Below are positions 1 to 7,159 of a DNA stretch of 13,257 bases, one piece after another. The notes under the pieces are model-generated. The model ran no database searches. It had not been told where the DNA came from and saw nothing but the letters and a program-made list of their open reading frames with translations. The stretch is taken from assembly GCA_012727685.1 (NCBI GenBank), contig JAAYGO010000244.1, positions 1 to 13,257 of the forward strand. Reading direction: 5' to 3'. The translations under genes and the position numbers were made by a program. Source of the stretch: Bacillota bacterium. GTDB lineage: Bacteria > Bacillota > Dethiobacteria > DTU022. Numbering within the stretch: the stretch's first letter is position 1; each line of letters starts with the position of its first letter.

Positions 1-330
1 AATGAAGCCTGTGAGACGGGACGGGACAAGGTCTTTTATAAAAGTCCCAGGTATCTCCGGCCAATCAGGAAACCCAAATTCTTTGCCGGCAAGTATTACC
101 CCAGCGCCTATGGCAGCCTGGGCGGTATAAAAGTGAACCACCGGTTGGAGGTTTTGACCGAAGATTATGAGATTATTCCCGGCTTGTATGCGGCAGGCGT
201 TGATGCCAACGCCATTTACGGGGATACCTATGTCTTTATCTTACCCGGCAACACCATGGGTTTTGCCCTGAACAGTGGTCGTATGGCCGGGGAGAATGCT
301 GCCGATTACGTGGCTTCTTTGGATCAGTAG
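1..330 (+). CDS. FAD-dependent fumarate-reductase/ketosteroid-dehydrogenase-type flavoprotein, C-terminal part
   Basis: Frame 1 is open from the first base to the TAG at 328-330, so the gene begins upstream of the window and only about 109 C-terminal residues are visible. The end reads as the C-terminal FAD-binding segment of the fumarate reductase / succinate dehydrogenase flavoprotein superfamily: GGIKVN, then IPGLYAAGVDAN, then LPGNTMGFALNSGRMAGENAA. In this family the stretch closes over the FAD isoalloxazine and the C-terminal helix follows. Relatives reduce or dehydrogenate C-C bonds of fumarate, urocanate or steroid-like substrates; the substrate-binding residues lie outside the window, so none can be chosen. 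No membrane segment or Fe-S motif is visible. The next gene starts 37 nt downstream on the same strand, suggesting co-transcription with the hydrolase and corrinoid genes. Confidence 0.85.
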   Translation, partial: NEACETGRDKVFYKSPRYLRPIRKPKFFAGKYYPSAYGSLGGIKVNHRLEVLTEDYEIIPGLYAAGVDANAIYGDTYVFILPGNTMGFALNSGRMAGENAADYVASLDQ

Positions 331-355
331 CATACATCACATTTACTTGCTGAGC

Positions 356-361
356 GGAGGT
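356..361 (+). promoter_or_regulatory. Ribosome binding site that fixes the hydrolase start
   Basis: GGAGGT lies 6 nt before the ATG at 368. The reading frame stays open upstream to 275, inside the end of the preceding flavoprotein gene, but the residues encoded there do not resemble the family and the site points to 368. Confidence 0.75.
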
Positions 362-367
362 AATTTT

Positions 368-2041
368 ATGTCTGAGCGCAAGATTAAAAAAGAATTACGC
401 ACCTTTGGGAATGAAACGATAGAAGTGCTTTACCGGAAAGCCTTGCCCCCGGAAGAATCCGGGGGGAGATTTCCGGAGCTGAACCCCGGCACGAGTGTGG
501 AAGACGGGATTATCAATGAACGCGATGTTGGGGTGACGCTTCGCGACGGTACGGTAATCTATGTGGATATCTTTCGCCCGGAAGGGGCCGAAGGCATACC
601 GGCCATCGTGGCATGGGGGCCTTTTGGAAAGCGTGCGGGGGGAGGGGACCATGAGATTCCCGGAATACCGAAGCCTTCGAAAATGACCATGTTTGAAGGT
701 CCGGACCCGGAGTACTGGTGCCGCCACGGTTATGCCGTGGTAAACGTGGATATACGCGGTATCGGCAATTCAGAGGGCGACATGCAGCACTGGGGTAGTC
801 AAGACGGAAAAGACGGGTATGATGTGGTTGAATGGCTGGCAGCGCGTGAATGGTGCAACGGCAGGATTGGCTTTTCGGGGAATTCATGGCTGGCCATTTC
901 CCAGTGGTTTATTGCCGCAGAAAGACCGCCTCATCTGGCTGCCATCGCACCCTGGGAAGGGCATTCAGACATGTATCGCGACGACCTTTCCATCGGCGGG
1001 GTTGTGGAGACGGGATTTAGCGACCGGAGCATATTGGATAGGGTTGGGCGGAACTATATCGAGGATGTTGCCAATATGATCCACCAGTATCCGCTCATGA
1101 ACAGTTTTTGGGAGGATAAAATCCCCCGCTTTGAGAACATAGATGTCCCGGCATACATTGTTGCCAGCTGGACCAACCCCATCCATACCCTTGGCACTTT
1201 CAGGGCGTTTTGTAATATCAGATCAACCGAAAAATGGCTGCGCGTCCACAACACGCAGGAGTGGGTGGACTATGCTGATCCCGAAAGCAGGGAAGATTTG
1301 CGGCGATTTTTTGACCGTTACCTCAAGGGCATTGAAAATGGCTGGGAAGAGACTCCCCGGGTGCGCCTATCGATACTGGATCCCGGGGGCAGGGATATCG
1401 TAAACCGGCCTGAAAAGGAATTTCCACTTTTGCGCACAGAGTATGTCAAGCTTTACCTGGATGCGTCTACGGGACTCCTTTCACCTGGCCCGGTAGCAAA
1501 GGAATCCAAAGCCCGCTACCGGTCGGATGATGAGCAGGGCAAGGCTACATTTACGATACGTTTTACGGAAGATACCGAGTTAACCGGTTTTATGAAGCTT
1601 CGTTTATGGGTTGAAGCCGATGGAGCAGATGATATGGATCTTTTCGTTTACGTCGAAAAGCTCGATGAGCAGGGCAATCTCCTCTCTCCCATGGTACTGG
1701 GTCATCCTTGTCCCGGTGCGCAGGGTATGCTCCGGGTTTCACACCGTGAACTGGATGAAGAGAAGTCAACTCCTTATAAACCATACCTCAGCCATCGCCA
1801 GGAACAGCTTCTTCATGATGGAGAGATCGTCCCGGTGGATATTGAAATCTGGCCCATGGGCATGATCTGGCACAAGGGACAGCAGCTTCGATTAACGATT
1901 CAGGGGTTTGGCAAATCGTGGATGGATGATCTTTTACCGGGAATAAAAATGTTTAATTACCACTTGCGTAATCGCGGTGATCACATTATACATACCGGCG
2001 GTAAATATGAATCTTACCTTCTCGTCCCTAAAATAAGTTGA
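368..2041 (+). CDS. CocE/NonD family (peptidase S15-type) alpha/beta hydrolase
   Basis: A 557-residue protein with the layout of CocE/NonD hydrolases: an N-terminal alpha/beta-hydrolase domain (about 50-320) and a C-terminal jelly-roll domain (about 360-557). Seen directly: RDGTVIYVDIFRP near 59-71, GYAVVNVDIRGIGNSEG near 121-137, and the nucleophile elbow GFSGNSWLA with Ser173. The likely catalytic His is His294 in LRVHNTQEW, followed by RRFFDRYLKG. Family members cleave esters or amides (cocaine esterase, X-Pro dipeptidases, glutaryl-7-ACA acylases). In the textbook GWyD segment this protein has SWTNPIHT, so Asn270 stands where the catalytic Asp is usually expected; this appears in a CocE subgroup that carries the HNTQEW motif, and the acid may come from elsewhere. 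There is no signal peptide, so it is likely cytoplasmic. It may hydrolyse an ester or amide to feed the flavin and corrinoid steps encoded beside it. The exact substrate is unknown. Confidence 0.88.
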   Translation: MSERKIKKELRTFGNETIEVLYRKALPPEESGGRFPELNPGTSVEDGIINERDVGVTLRDGTVIYVDIFRPEGAEGIPAIVAWGPFGKRAGGGDHEIPGIPKPSKMTMFEGPDPEYWCRHGYAVVNVDIRGIGNSEGDMQHWGSQDGKDGYDVVEWLAAREWCNGRIGFSGNSWLAISQWFIAAERPPHLAAIAPWEGHSDMYRDDLSIGGVVETGFSDRSILDRVGRNYIEDVANMIHQYPLMNSFWEDKIPRFENIDVPAYIVASWTNPIHTLGTFRAFCNIRSTEKWLRVHNTQEWVDYADPESREDLRRFFDRYLKGIENGWEETPRVRLSILDPGGRDIVNRPEKEFPLLRTEYVKLYLDASTGLLSPGPVAKESKARYRSDDEQGKATFTIRFTEDTELTGFMKLRLWVEADGADDMDLFVYVEKLDEQGNLLSPMVLGHPCPGAQGMLRVSHRELDEEKSTPYKPYLSHRQEQLLHDGEIVPVDIEIWPMGMIWHKGQQLRLTIQGFGKSWMDDLLPGIKMFNYHLRNRGDHIIHTGGKYESYLLVPKIS

Positions 2042-2140
2042 TCCGCGAGCGATAACAACCGCCCATGCACAGGTGAGGTATACGTATCGGTTGGTGCAAA
2101 TAGAAAGGTTGTCTTGGAATTTTCGGACAACGGATGTAAA

Positions 2141-2149
2141 AAAGGAGGT
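2141..2149 (+). promoter_or_regulatory. Ribosome binding site that fixes the UGSC-family start
   Basis: AAAGGAGGT is followed 9 nt later by the ATG at 2159. An upstream in-frame TTG at 2114 would translate through this Shine-Dalgarno site, so 2159 is the better start. Confidence 0.75.
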
Positions 2150-2158
2150 AATGCCAGC

Positions 2159-3871
2159 ATGGAATACAGTGTTTTAAATCCCCGCGGCGAGGCAGATCCC
2201 GTTAAAACTATTGGGCTCCAGCCGAGGCTGAGTGACTTGAATAACAAAACAATAGGTTTGTTTGCCTGGTTCAAGGGACACTGGGTCCTTATTCTTGAAG
2301 AGGTTGCCCGGCAGTTGCAAGAACGTTATCCAAACATTAAGTTCACCCGTTTTCAATACACCAAGAACCTGGATTCGTACAACCAGGTGGCCGAGATCGC
2401 AAAAGATCCGGAAGTAAGGCCGTTATTCGAGGAATGGCTTAGCGGGGTAGATGCCGTTATATCTGCTAACGGGGACGCCGGATCCTGCACTCTCTATCTT
2501 GCATACAATACAGCACTGGTAGAGTTGCTGGGCAAACCGGTGGTGATGCTGCTGAACAGTGAATTTGAGGGCATTGCCAGGAGGGCGGTCTCCCTGAGGG
2601 GTGTCCCTGCCATGAGGTTTGTAGAAATTAACATACCGGAACTGTCAAATGACCGCAATATTGAGCCGTTGCTTCGAGAGTTTGTGCCCCGGCGGGTAAG
2701 TGAGGCGCTGGATGGTATTATTGATGCTTTAACTGCCCCCCTTACCCCTGCGGAGAAGAATCCCCCGGTGGAAAAAGAGGATACTTCAAGGATTATATTT
2801 AAGGGAAGCCTCAGCGAGGTCAACCGTTATTTTTATAAAAATGGTTTAGCTTACGGAATGCCTGTCCTGCCGCCTACCGAAGAGGCGGTGGAAGAAATGT
2901 TGAAGGGGACCGATCTGCCGCCTGACCACGTTGTGGCCAGGATACCGCCCAAGATGGGGAAGGCTACAGTAGAAAAGATCGCCATCAACGCGGTTATGGC
3001 CGGCTGCTTGCCTACATACATGCCGGTTCTGATTGCCGCGGTGGAGGCCCTGGTAGATCCCAGGATGTGGCTGGAAGCCTATACCTGTAGCTGTGCCTCC
3101 TGGGCCCCCTTGCTGATTGTAAACGGCCCGATCAGAAAAGACCTGCAGATCAACAGTGGTGCCGGGGTTTTTAGCCCCTATTATAAAGCCAACGCTGCCA
3201 TCGGGCATGCTGTGGGCTTGATGATCATGAATATTGGCGGCATCCGGCACGGCATTGAGGATATGGGCGTGTTTGGCCATGAGGGACGGTTTGGCATGTG
3301 TATTGCGGAAGACGAGGAAGCGAGCCCGTGGGAGCCGCTGCATGTTTATTACGGCTTAAATAAAGAAGACAGTGCCGTCACGGTATTCTGGCCCAACACC
3401 CGCGCCCTGGGCTTGTACGGCAAAGACGTGGGGGGGATCTTGAAAGGCATTTGCGATCATATTCAGGTGTTTGGCTTTGATCCTGGATGCGCTTTTGTTG
3501 TTTGCCCGGAAACAGCAAGGCTATTGCAGGAAAATGGATATTCCAGAAAAGACTTTATCGCTTATATTGTGGAATATGCGCGCAGGCCGGCGGGTGGTAC
3601 TTCCGCTTCCATTTCGGATTTCAATATGCGCTGGATGATCGATAATCAACATATCCCCAAGGATGTGCCGCTGCCGGCAGAAGGTACCAGATCGGTGCGC
3701 AAGTTTTTCTCCAGCATGCATTTACCGGTTGTTGTTGCAGGATTGAACTTTTCTCAGGGGATCGCCATGTATGGAGGGGGAGGAGACCACGGCGGCCCGA
3801 TCACGAAAAAAATACAACTGCCCAAAAACTGGGAAGCCCTCAAGGCAAAGTATGAAGAATGGAACAAGTGA
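2159..3871 (+). CDS. Two-domain UGSC-family protein with Ala in place of the signature Sec/Cys
   Basis: A 570-residue protein. Residues 1-165 match the UGSC family: an opening VLNP, then NKTIGLFAWFKGH, then VDAVISANGDAGSCT and the downstream LGKPVVML and FEGIARRAV segments. In this family the motif is U/C-G-S-C, with selenocysteine or cysteine first. Here the motif at 107-110 reads AGSC; codon 2477-2479 is GCC, so Ala replaces the redox residue while Cys110 remains. Residues about 220-570 form the large domain often found fused or adjacent to UGSC proteins: YGMPVLPPTEEAVEEML, AINAVMAGCLPTYMPV, LLIVNGPIRKDL, NSGAGVFSP, and EDEEASPWEPLHV. No reaction has been assigned to it that I can name. There is no signal peptide or membrane helix. 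It lies 117 nt after the hydrolase and 130 nt before the corrinoid gene, on the same strand. Family recognition is good; the function is unknown. Confidence 0.8.
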   Translation: MEYSVLNPRGEADPVKTIGLQPRLSDLNNKTIGLFAWFKGHWVLILEEVARQLQERYPNIKFTRFQYTKNLDSYNQVAEIAKDPEVRPLFEEWLSGVDAVISANGDAGSCTLYLAYNTALVELLGKPVVMLLNSEFEGIARRAVSLRGVPAMRFVEINIPELSNDRNIEPLLREFVPRRVSEALDGIIDALTAPLTPAEKNPPVEKEDTSRIIFKGSLSEVNRYFYKNGLAYGMPVLPPTEEAVEEMLKGTDLPPDHVVARIPPKMGKATVEKIAINAVMAGCLPTYMPVLIAAVEALVDPRMWLEAYTCSCASWAPLLIVNGPIRKDLQINSGAGVFSPYYKANAAIGHAVGLMIMNIGGIRHGIEDMGVFGHEGRFGMCIAEDEEASPWEPLHVYYGLNKEDSAVTVFWPNTRALGLYGKDVGGILKGICDHIQVFGFDPGCAFVVCPETARLLQENGYSRKDFIAYIVEYARRPAGGTSASISDFNMRWMIDNQHIPKDVPLPAEGTRSVRKFFSSMHLPVVVAGLNFSQGIAMYGGGGDHGGPITKKIQLPKNWEALKAKYEEWNK

Positions 3872-3985
3872 GTGTGAATTAATATGCATAAGCTTCCTGA
3901 CTTGTAAGGACGTGCTGTTTCTCGCCCCAAAATACATTTGAGGCAATGGGACCCCTGACTGCAGTGTCGCGAAGCACAATTATAT

Positions 3986-3994
3986 GGGAGGTGG
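3986..3994 (+). promoter_or_regulatory. Ribosome binding site that fixes the corrinoid-protein start
   Basis: GGGAGGTGG lies 7 nt before the ATG at 4002. The earlier in-frame ATG at 3984 overlaps this site and would add a Gly-rich leader foreign to the family, so it is rejected. A second ATG at 4005 is also possible. Confidence 0.7.
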
Positions 3995-4001
3995 TGGAGC
4001 A

Positions 4002-4631
4002 ATGATGGAGGAGCTGTTTAATGCAATTGTGGATTTACGTGAGGAAGATGCACTAAAAATTGCCAGGGAAATGGTCAAGGATGTCGGAGCAGTGAAGGTT
4101 TTGGATACATGCAAGAAAGCCATGGAGGTGGTAGGCGAGAAGTTTGAAGGTGGTGAGTATTTCTTATCCGAGCTCATCTGGGCCGGGGATTTATTTAAAC
4201 AAATTATGGAGTTTACCCTGCCCGCGCTGCAGCAGGGAGAGGTTAAGAAAGTTGGCACCATGGTGCTAGGTACGGTTCAAGGCGACGTTCATGACATCGG
4301 AAAAAATATATTTAAAGTTATGGTTGAGGCTTCCGGTATTGAAGTTTTTGATATCGGCATAGATTTGCCGCCGGAAAAATTCGTAGAAGCGGTTGAGAAG
4401 CACAAGCCTGACCTGGTAGGCATGTCCTGCCTGATCGCCTCCAGCCTGAATGCCATGAAGCATACGGTAGATGCTCTCAAGGAGGCGGGATTGCGGGATA
4501 ATGTAAAAATAATAATTGGCGGCGGAAGGGTAAGCGAACCGGTAATGAAATATACCGGTGCGGATGCCTGGGCTGACGATGCTGCCCGGGGTGTTAGATT
4601 GAGCAATGAGCTAATCGGTAAAAAGGGGTGA
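4002..4631 (+). CDS. Corrinoid (B12-binding) methyl-carrier protein, MtaC/MtbC/MtmC type
   Basis: A 209-residue protein, the usual length for methyltransferase corrinoid subunits. Residues 1-85 form the helical B12-binding cap (MEVVGEKFEGGEYFLSEL is the typical methionine-synthase-like helix turn). Residues 86-209 form the Rossmann-like B12 domain. The signature DVHDIGKN is present at 95-102, with His97 as the expected lower axial cobalt ligand. MSCLIASS (141-148) and the IIGGG turn (171-175) are the other cofactor contacts. In this family the cobalt(I) form accepts a methyl group from a substrate-specific methyltransferase and passes it on to tetrahydrofolate or a thiol. The methyltransferase-like gene begins 6 nt after the stop, so the two are very likely translated as a pair. 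No reductive activator of corrinoid proteins (RamA/RACE type) is encoded in the window. The methyl donor is unknown. Confidence 0.93.
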   Translation: MMEELFNAIVDLREEDALKIAREMVKDVGAVKVLDTCKKAMEVVGEKFEGGEYFLSELIWAGDLFKQIMEFTLPALQQGEVKKVGTMVLGTVQGDVHDIGKNIFKVMVEASGIEVFDIGIDLPPEKFVEAVEKHKPDLVGMSCLIASSLNAMKHTVDALKEAGLRDNVKIIIGGGRVSEPVMKYTGADAWADDAARGVRLSNELIGKKG

Positions 4632-4637
4632 GCGAGA

Positions 4638-5873
4638 ATGACGGTGAAGGATGCTCAAGCGATGCTCCAGAAGCGCCGGGAGCGGTTGCTTGCCGCGGCC
4701 GAGCTGAAAGAGCCTGACCGGGTTCCCATGATGGGGTTTGCCGGCGATATTGTTGCCGCTTATGCGGGGTTTACCAGTTATGAAGTTCATTATGATTTCG
4801 ACAAAGCCCGTCAAGCAGCGGTAAAGTTCCTGCAGGATTTTCCCAGCGAAATGTCCCTGGCAGGGCTGTTTGGGGTTAACAACTTTGTTCCGGCCTTAAT
4901 CTTCTCAGATTCGCCTGATCTGGCGCAAGGGCTATCAATTGTCAGCGGTCCCGTCCACGACATTTTAAAGGACAAGTACTCCCGCTTCCCGGGAAGGGAG
5001 CTTTCCGAGAACAGCTCATCGCAGTTTATCGGGGGAACATATATGCAGCCGGAGGAGTATGATGAATTCATTGCAGACCCGGTAAAGTTCTCCTTTGAAA
5101 AGGTCCTGCCCCGGACTGCCGAAAACCTCAAGGATATTTGCTCTCCAAAGGCTATGGCAACCATGATCCGGCTGGGGATGGAGATGAGCAGTCAGGGGGA
5201 AAAAACGCGGGCGATGTTTGCCGATCTCATGCAACTGGGTATCCCTCCTCTACCCATGGGGTTTGGCTATGCTCCCCTTGACTACATCGCTGATTATCTG
5301 CGCGATATTCCCAATCTCATCATGGATCTTCGCAACTACCCTGAAAAAGTCAAAGCCGCGGCGGAAGCCACCGTTGAACCTATTTTTAATCTAGCCATCA
5401 CCGCCAAAGCAATGGGTTCACCTTTTGTATTTTTCCCCCTCCACCTAAACGAGTACCTTTCTCCCCGATTGTACAAAGAGTTTTATTGGCCCACCTTAAA
5501 AGAACTAATTGTCAGGCTGCTGGATGAAGGTATCAAGTCCCATGTCTTCTTTGAAGGCCGCCATGACGCTCACCTGGAGACTATTCTGGAGCTTCCCAAG
5601 GGGTGGGGGATTGCCTACTTCGAAAAAACGGATGTTCGGAAAGCCAAGAAAGTATTGCAGGGGCATACTTGCGTGTGCGGAGGACTCCGGGCTTCCCTGG
5701 TGATCGGGGGAACACCTGAGGAGAACGATCGCTATGTTAAAGAATTGCTGGAAGAGGTTATGCCGGGGGGAGGTTTCATCCTGGCTCCGGATGTGGCTGC
5801 CCTGCCCCGCGAGACACCGATAGAGAATTTAAGGGCAGTCTATGAAGCGGTAGAAAGATACGGCTATTATTAA
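4638..5873 (+). CDS. Uroporphyrinogen-decarboxylase-fold protein, corrinoid methyltransferase-like
   Basis: A 411-residue TIM-barrel protein of the URO-D superfamily, which includes true haem decarboxylases and the MtaA/MtbA/CmuA methyltransferases. Seen: LKEPDRVPMMGF at 23-34 (typical opening), the FVFFPLHLNEYLSPRLYKEFYWP segment near 263-285, FEGR(H)D near 305-310, TDVRKAKKVL (331-340), and GGGFILAPD to ETPIENLRAV at the C-terminus. Pairing with the corrinoid gene 6 nt upstream argues for methyl transfer rather than haem synthesis. Zinc-dependent members use an HxC...C set. Here the equivalent strand reads SHVFFEGR, without Cys, and the C-terminal loop usually carrying Gly-Cys reads PDVAALP, also without Cys. 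His343 and Cys345 in HTCVCGG lie on a later strand. Either a different metal site is used or the protein is a non-zinc member. The fold is certain; the reaction is inferred from the neighbour. Confidence 0.87.
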   Translation: MTVKDAQAMLQKRRERLLAAAELKEPDRVPMMGFAGDIVAAYAGFTSYEVHYDFDKARQAAVKFLQDFPSEMSLAGLFGVNNFVPALIFSDSPDLAQGLSIVSGPVHDILKDKYSRFPGRELSENSSSQFIGGTYMQPEEYDEFIADPVKFSFEKVLPRTAENLKDICSPKAMATMIRLGMEMSSQGEKTRAMFADLMQLGIPPLPMGFGYAPLDYIADYLRDIPNLIMDLRNYPEKVKAAAEATVEPIFNLAITAKAMGSPFVFFPLHLNEYLSPRLYKEFYWPTLKELIVRLLDEGIKSHVFFEGRHDAHLETILELPKGWGIAYFEKTDVRKAKKVLQGHTCVCGGLRASLVIGGTPEENDRYVKELLEEVMPGGGFILAPDVAALPRETPIENLRAVYEAVERYGYY

Positions 5874-5892
5874 TTGTGCGTAAAGCAATAGT

Positions 5893-5930
5893 GTAGAGAG
5901 TGTGCCCATAGGCAAGGCACCACTCTCTAC
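5893..5930 (+). terminator. Perfect 10-bp hairpin after the methyltransferase gene (possible terminator)
   Basis: GTAGAGAGTG (5893-5902) is exactly complementary to CACTCTCTAC (5921-5930). Skipping C5920, TGCC (5903-5906) can also pair with GGCA (5916-5919), leaving a 9-nt loop. The hairpin starts 19 nt after the stop codon and ends the corrinoid block, which fits a terminator. No T-tract follows, so it may instead be an mRNA 3'-end stabiliser or a protein-assisted terminator. The rest of the 234-bp gap holds only the promoter described next. Confidence 0.5.
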
Positions 5931-5989
5931 ATGGGCGGATTAGCCTCTGTTATAAGGCATGGTTTTTGGTATGTACTATCAACCTGTAG

Positions 5990-6019
5990 TTGCTGCTCAG
6001 TAAGTTGGTCTTTTATAAT
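5990..6019 (+). promoter_or_regulatory. Candidate sigma-70 promoter for the EFR1-type flavodoxin/ferredoxin gene
   Basis: A perfect -10 hexamer TATAAT (6014-6019) lies 18 nt after a weak -35 TTGCTG (5990-5995). Transcription would start near 6026, giving an untranslated leader of about 80 nt before the ATG at 6108. The position after the hairpin and before a new gene supports an independent transcription unit. Confidence 0.4.
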
Positions 6020-6107
6020 GCTTGATTAAGGATTCTACGACCATCAAAAATCCGATATTAAATTAGGGGAAACCGGGGTAATAAGGTAATTTGGGGAGGA
6101 ATTTAAT

Positions 6108-7046
6108 ATGAAATCTGTAATAATTTATTTTTCTCTTACGGGTAACACGGAGAAAATTGCCATGGCTATTCAGAAAGGGGTTAAAAAGGTCCATGGTCAT
6201 TGTGACATATTTCCTATTAAGGAGGCTAACCCAAGACGACTGTATGATTATGATTTAATCGGCCTGGGTTCCTGTGTAATTGGAGCAAAGGGCGATCCTC
6301 CGGCCAATGTTGCATCTTTTATTAGGAATATGCGCTTTTTGGGTGGGAAGCACGTTTTTTCTTTTTGTACCCATTGCACGTTAGGATTTTGCTACAATCC
6401 TAACGTTGTCAGGAGGTTGAAAGAAAAGGGTTTAATTCCCATTGGATGGAACGACTGGTATGGACATTCCTGGGGTCCAATCCATATGCCCACTCCTTAT
6501 CCCACTGATGGACATCCCGACGAAAAGGACTTAGAGGAAGCCGAAGAATTTGGCAAACAGATGGCATTGCGTAGCAAGAAAATATATGAAGGCGATACTA
6601 GCCTCATACCTGAAATACCGCCAATGCCCCATCTAGATCTGGGTGATGATAGTATTCTTTACACTTTAGGATTTTCTAACATAGTAAAATTTCACAAAGA
6701 AAAATGTGTTTTTCCTGAATGCCGTCTCTGTATGGAAAATTGCCCCATGGACGGCATTGACTTAACGGTTGATCCTCCCATTATCGCCAATCCTTGTATA
6801 AGTTGCTATTTTTGTGAACAGATATGTCCAACTGGGGCTTTTGATGCTGACGAAAGTAAGCAGGAACAGCTTGCAAATTATATTAGGAATTTTATAAAAG
6901 AAGTGGGCATGAAGCATTTAAAAGAGGCCGAAAAAGAGGGAAAATTTGTTCAGTTGATTCCCGGGGAAAAGATCAATTGGGATACACCAATCTATAAAGT
7001 GTATGATAAACACCCACGTTTTATTATTGGCAAGGGACGCCCATAA
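6108..7046 (+). CDS. EFR1-type protein: flavodoxin domain fused to a 2x[4Fe-4S] ferredoxin
   Basis: A 312-residue protein. Residues 1-160 form a flavodoxin-like domain that opens with a beta strand and the FMN phosphate loop SLTGNTEK (9-16). Residues 195-245 form a bacterial-type ferredoxin: C200, C205, C208 and C212 (CX4CX2CX3CP), then C230, C233, C236 and C240 (CX2CX2CX3CP), enough for two [4Fe-4S] clusters. The N-domain also has a Cys group near 87-95 (FCTHCTLGFC). Such fusions are predicted to move low-potential electrons between ferredoxin pools and flavin or corrinoid proteins in anaerobes; the partner is not known. The ATG is preceded by GGGGAGG at 6093-6099. The gene looks more AT-rich than the left block, and it has its own promoter, so it may be a separate acquisition or simply a separate unit. 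It likely acts in the cytoplasm with the next gene. Confidence 0.87.
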   Translation: MKSVIIYFSLTGNTEKIAMAIQKGVKKVHGHCDIFPIKEANPRRLYDYDLIGLGSCVIGAKGDPPANVASFIRNMRFLGGKHVFSFCTHCTLGFCYNPNVVRRLKEKGLIPIGWNDWYGHSWGPIHMPTPYPTDGHPDEKDLEEAEEFGKQMALRSKKIYEGDTSLIPEIPPMPHLDLGDDSILYTLGFSNIVKFHKEKCVFPECRLCMENCPMDGIDLTVDPPIIANPCISCYFCEQICPTGAFDADESKQEQLANYIRNFIKEVGMKHLKEAEKEGKFVQLIPGEKINWDTPIYKVYDKHPRFIIGKGRP

Positions 7047-7058
7047 GTTATAAGTTGC

Positions 7059-7089
7059 TTGTAATGCATTTGTAACAGGTGGGTACAAT
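7059..7089 (+). promoter_or_regulatory. Weak candidate promoter for the iron-sulfur flavoprotein gene
   Basis: TTGTAA (7059-7064) and TACAAT (7084-7089) are separated by 19 nt in the 113-bp gap between the two redox genes. The spacing is long and the -35 is poor, so read-through from the upstream gene is equally likely. Confidence 0.22.
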
Positions 7090-7159
7090 GGGGCGAAAAT
7101 GATGCAGAAACAGAATACTCTCCGGCAAAAAAATGTGAAAGGATAGGGGTGTGAAGAGT

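Noticed and set aside
2477..2488. Possible selenocysteine site in the UGSC motif.
   Set aside because: The codon is GCC (Ala), not TGA, so no recoding is possible.
2846..3343. Antisense frame of 165 codons on the minus strand.
   Set aside because: It lies wholly inside the UGSC-family gene, has no family resemblance and no ribosome site; it is a shadow frame.
5664..5684. HTCVC in the URO-D-type protein as the classical methyltransferase HxC zinc site.
   Set aside because: It lies one strand later than the usual HxC position, before GGL; the usual position is SHVFFEGR. It was kept only as a possible alternative site.
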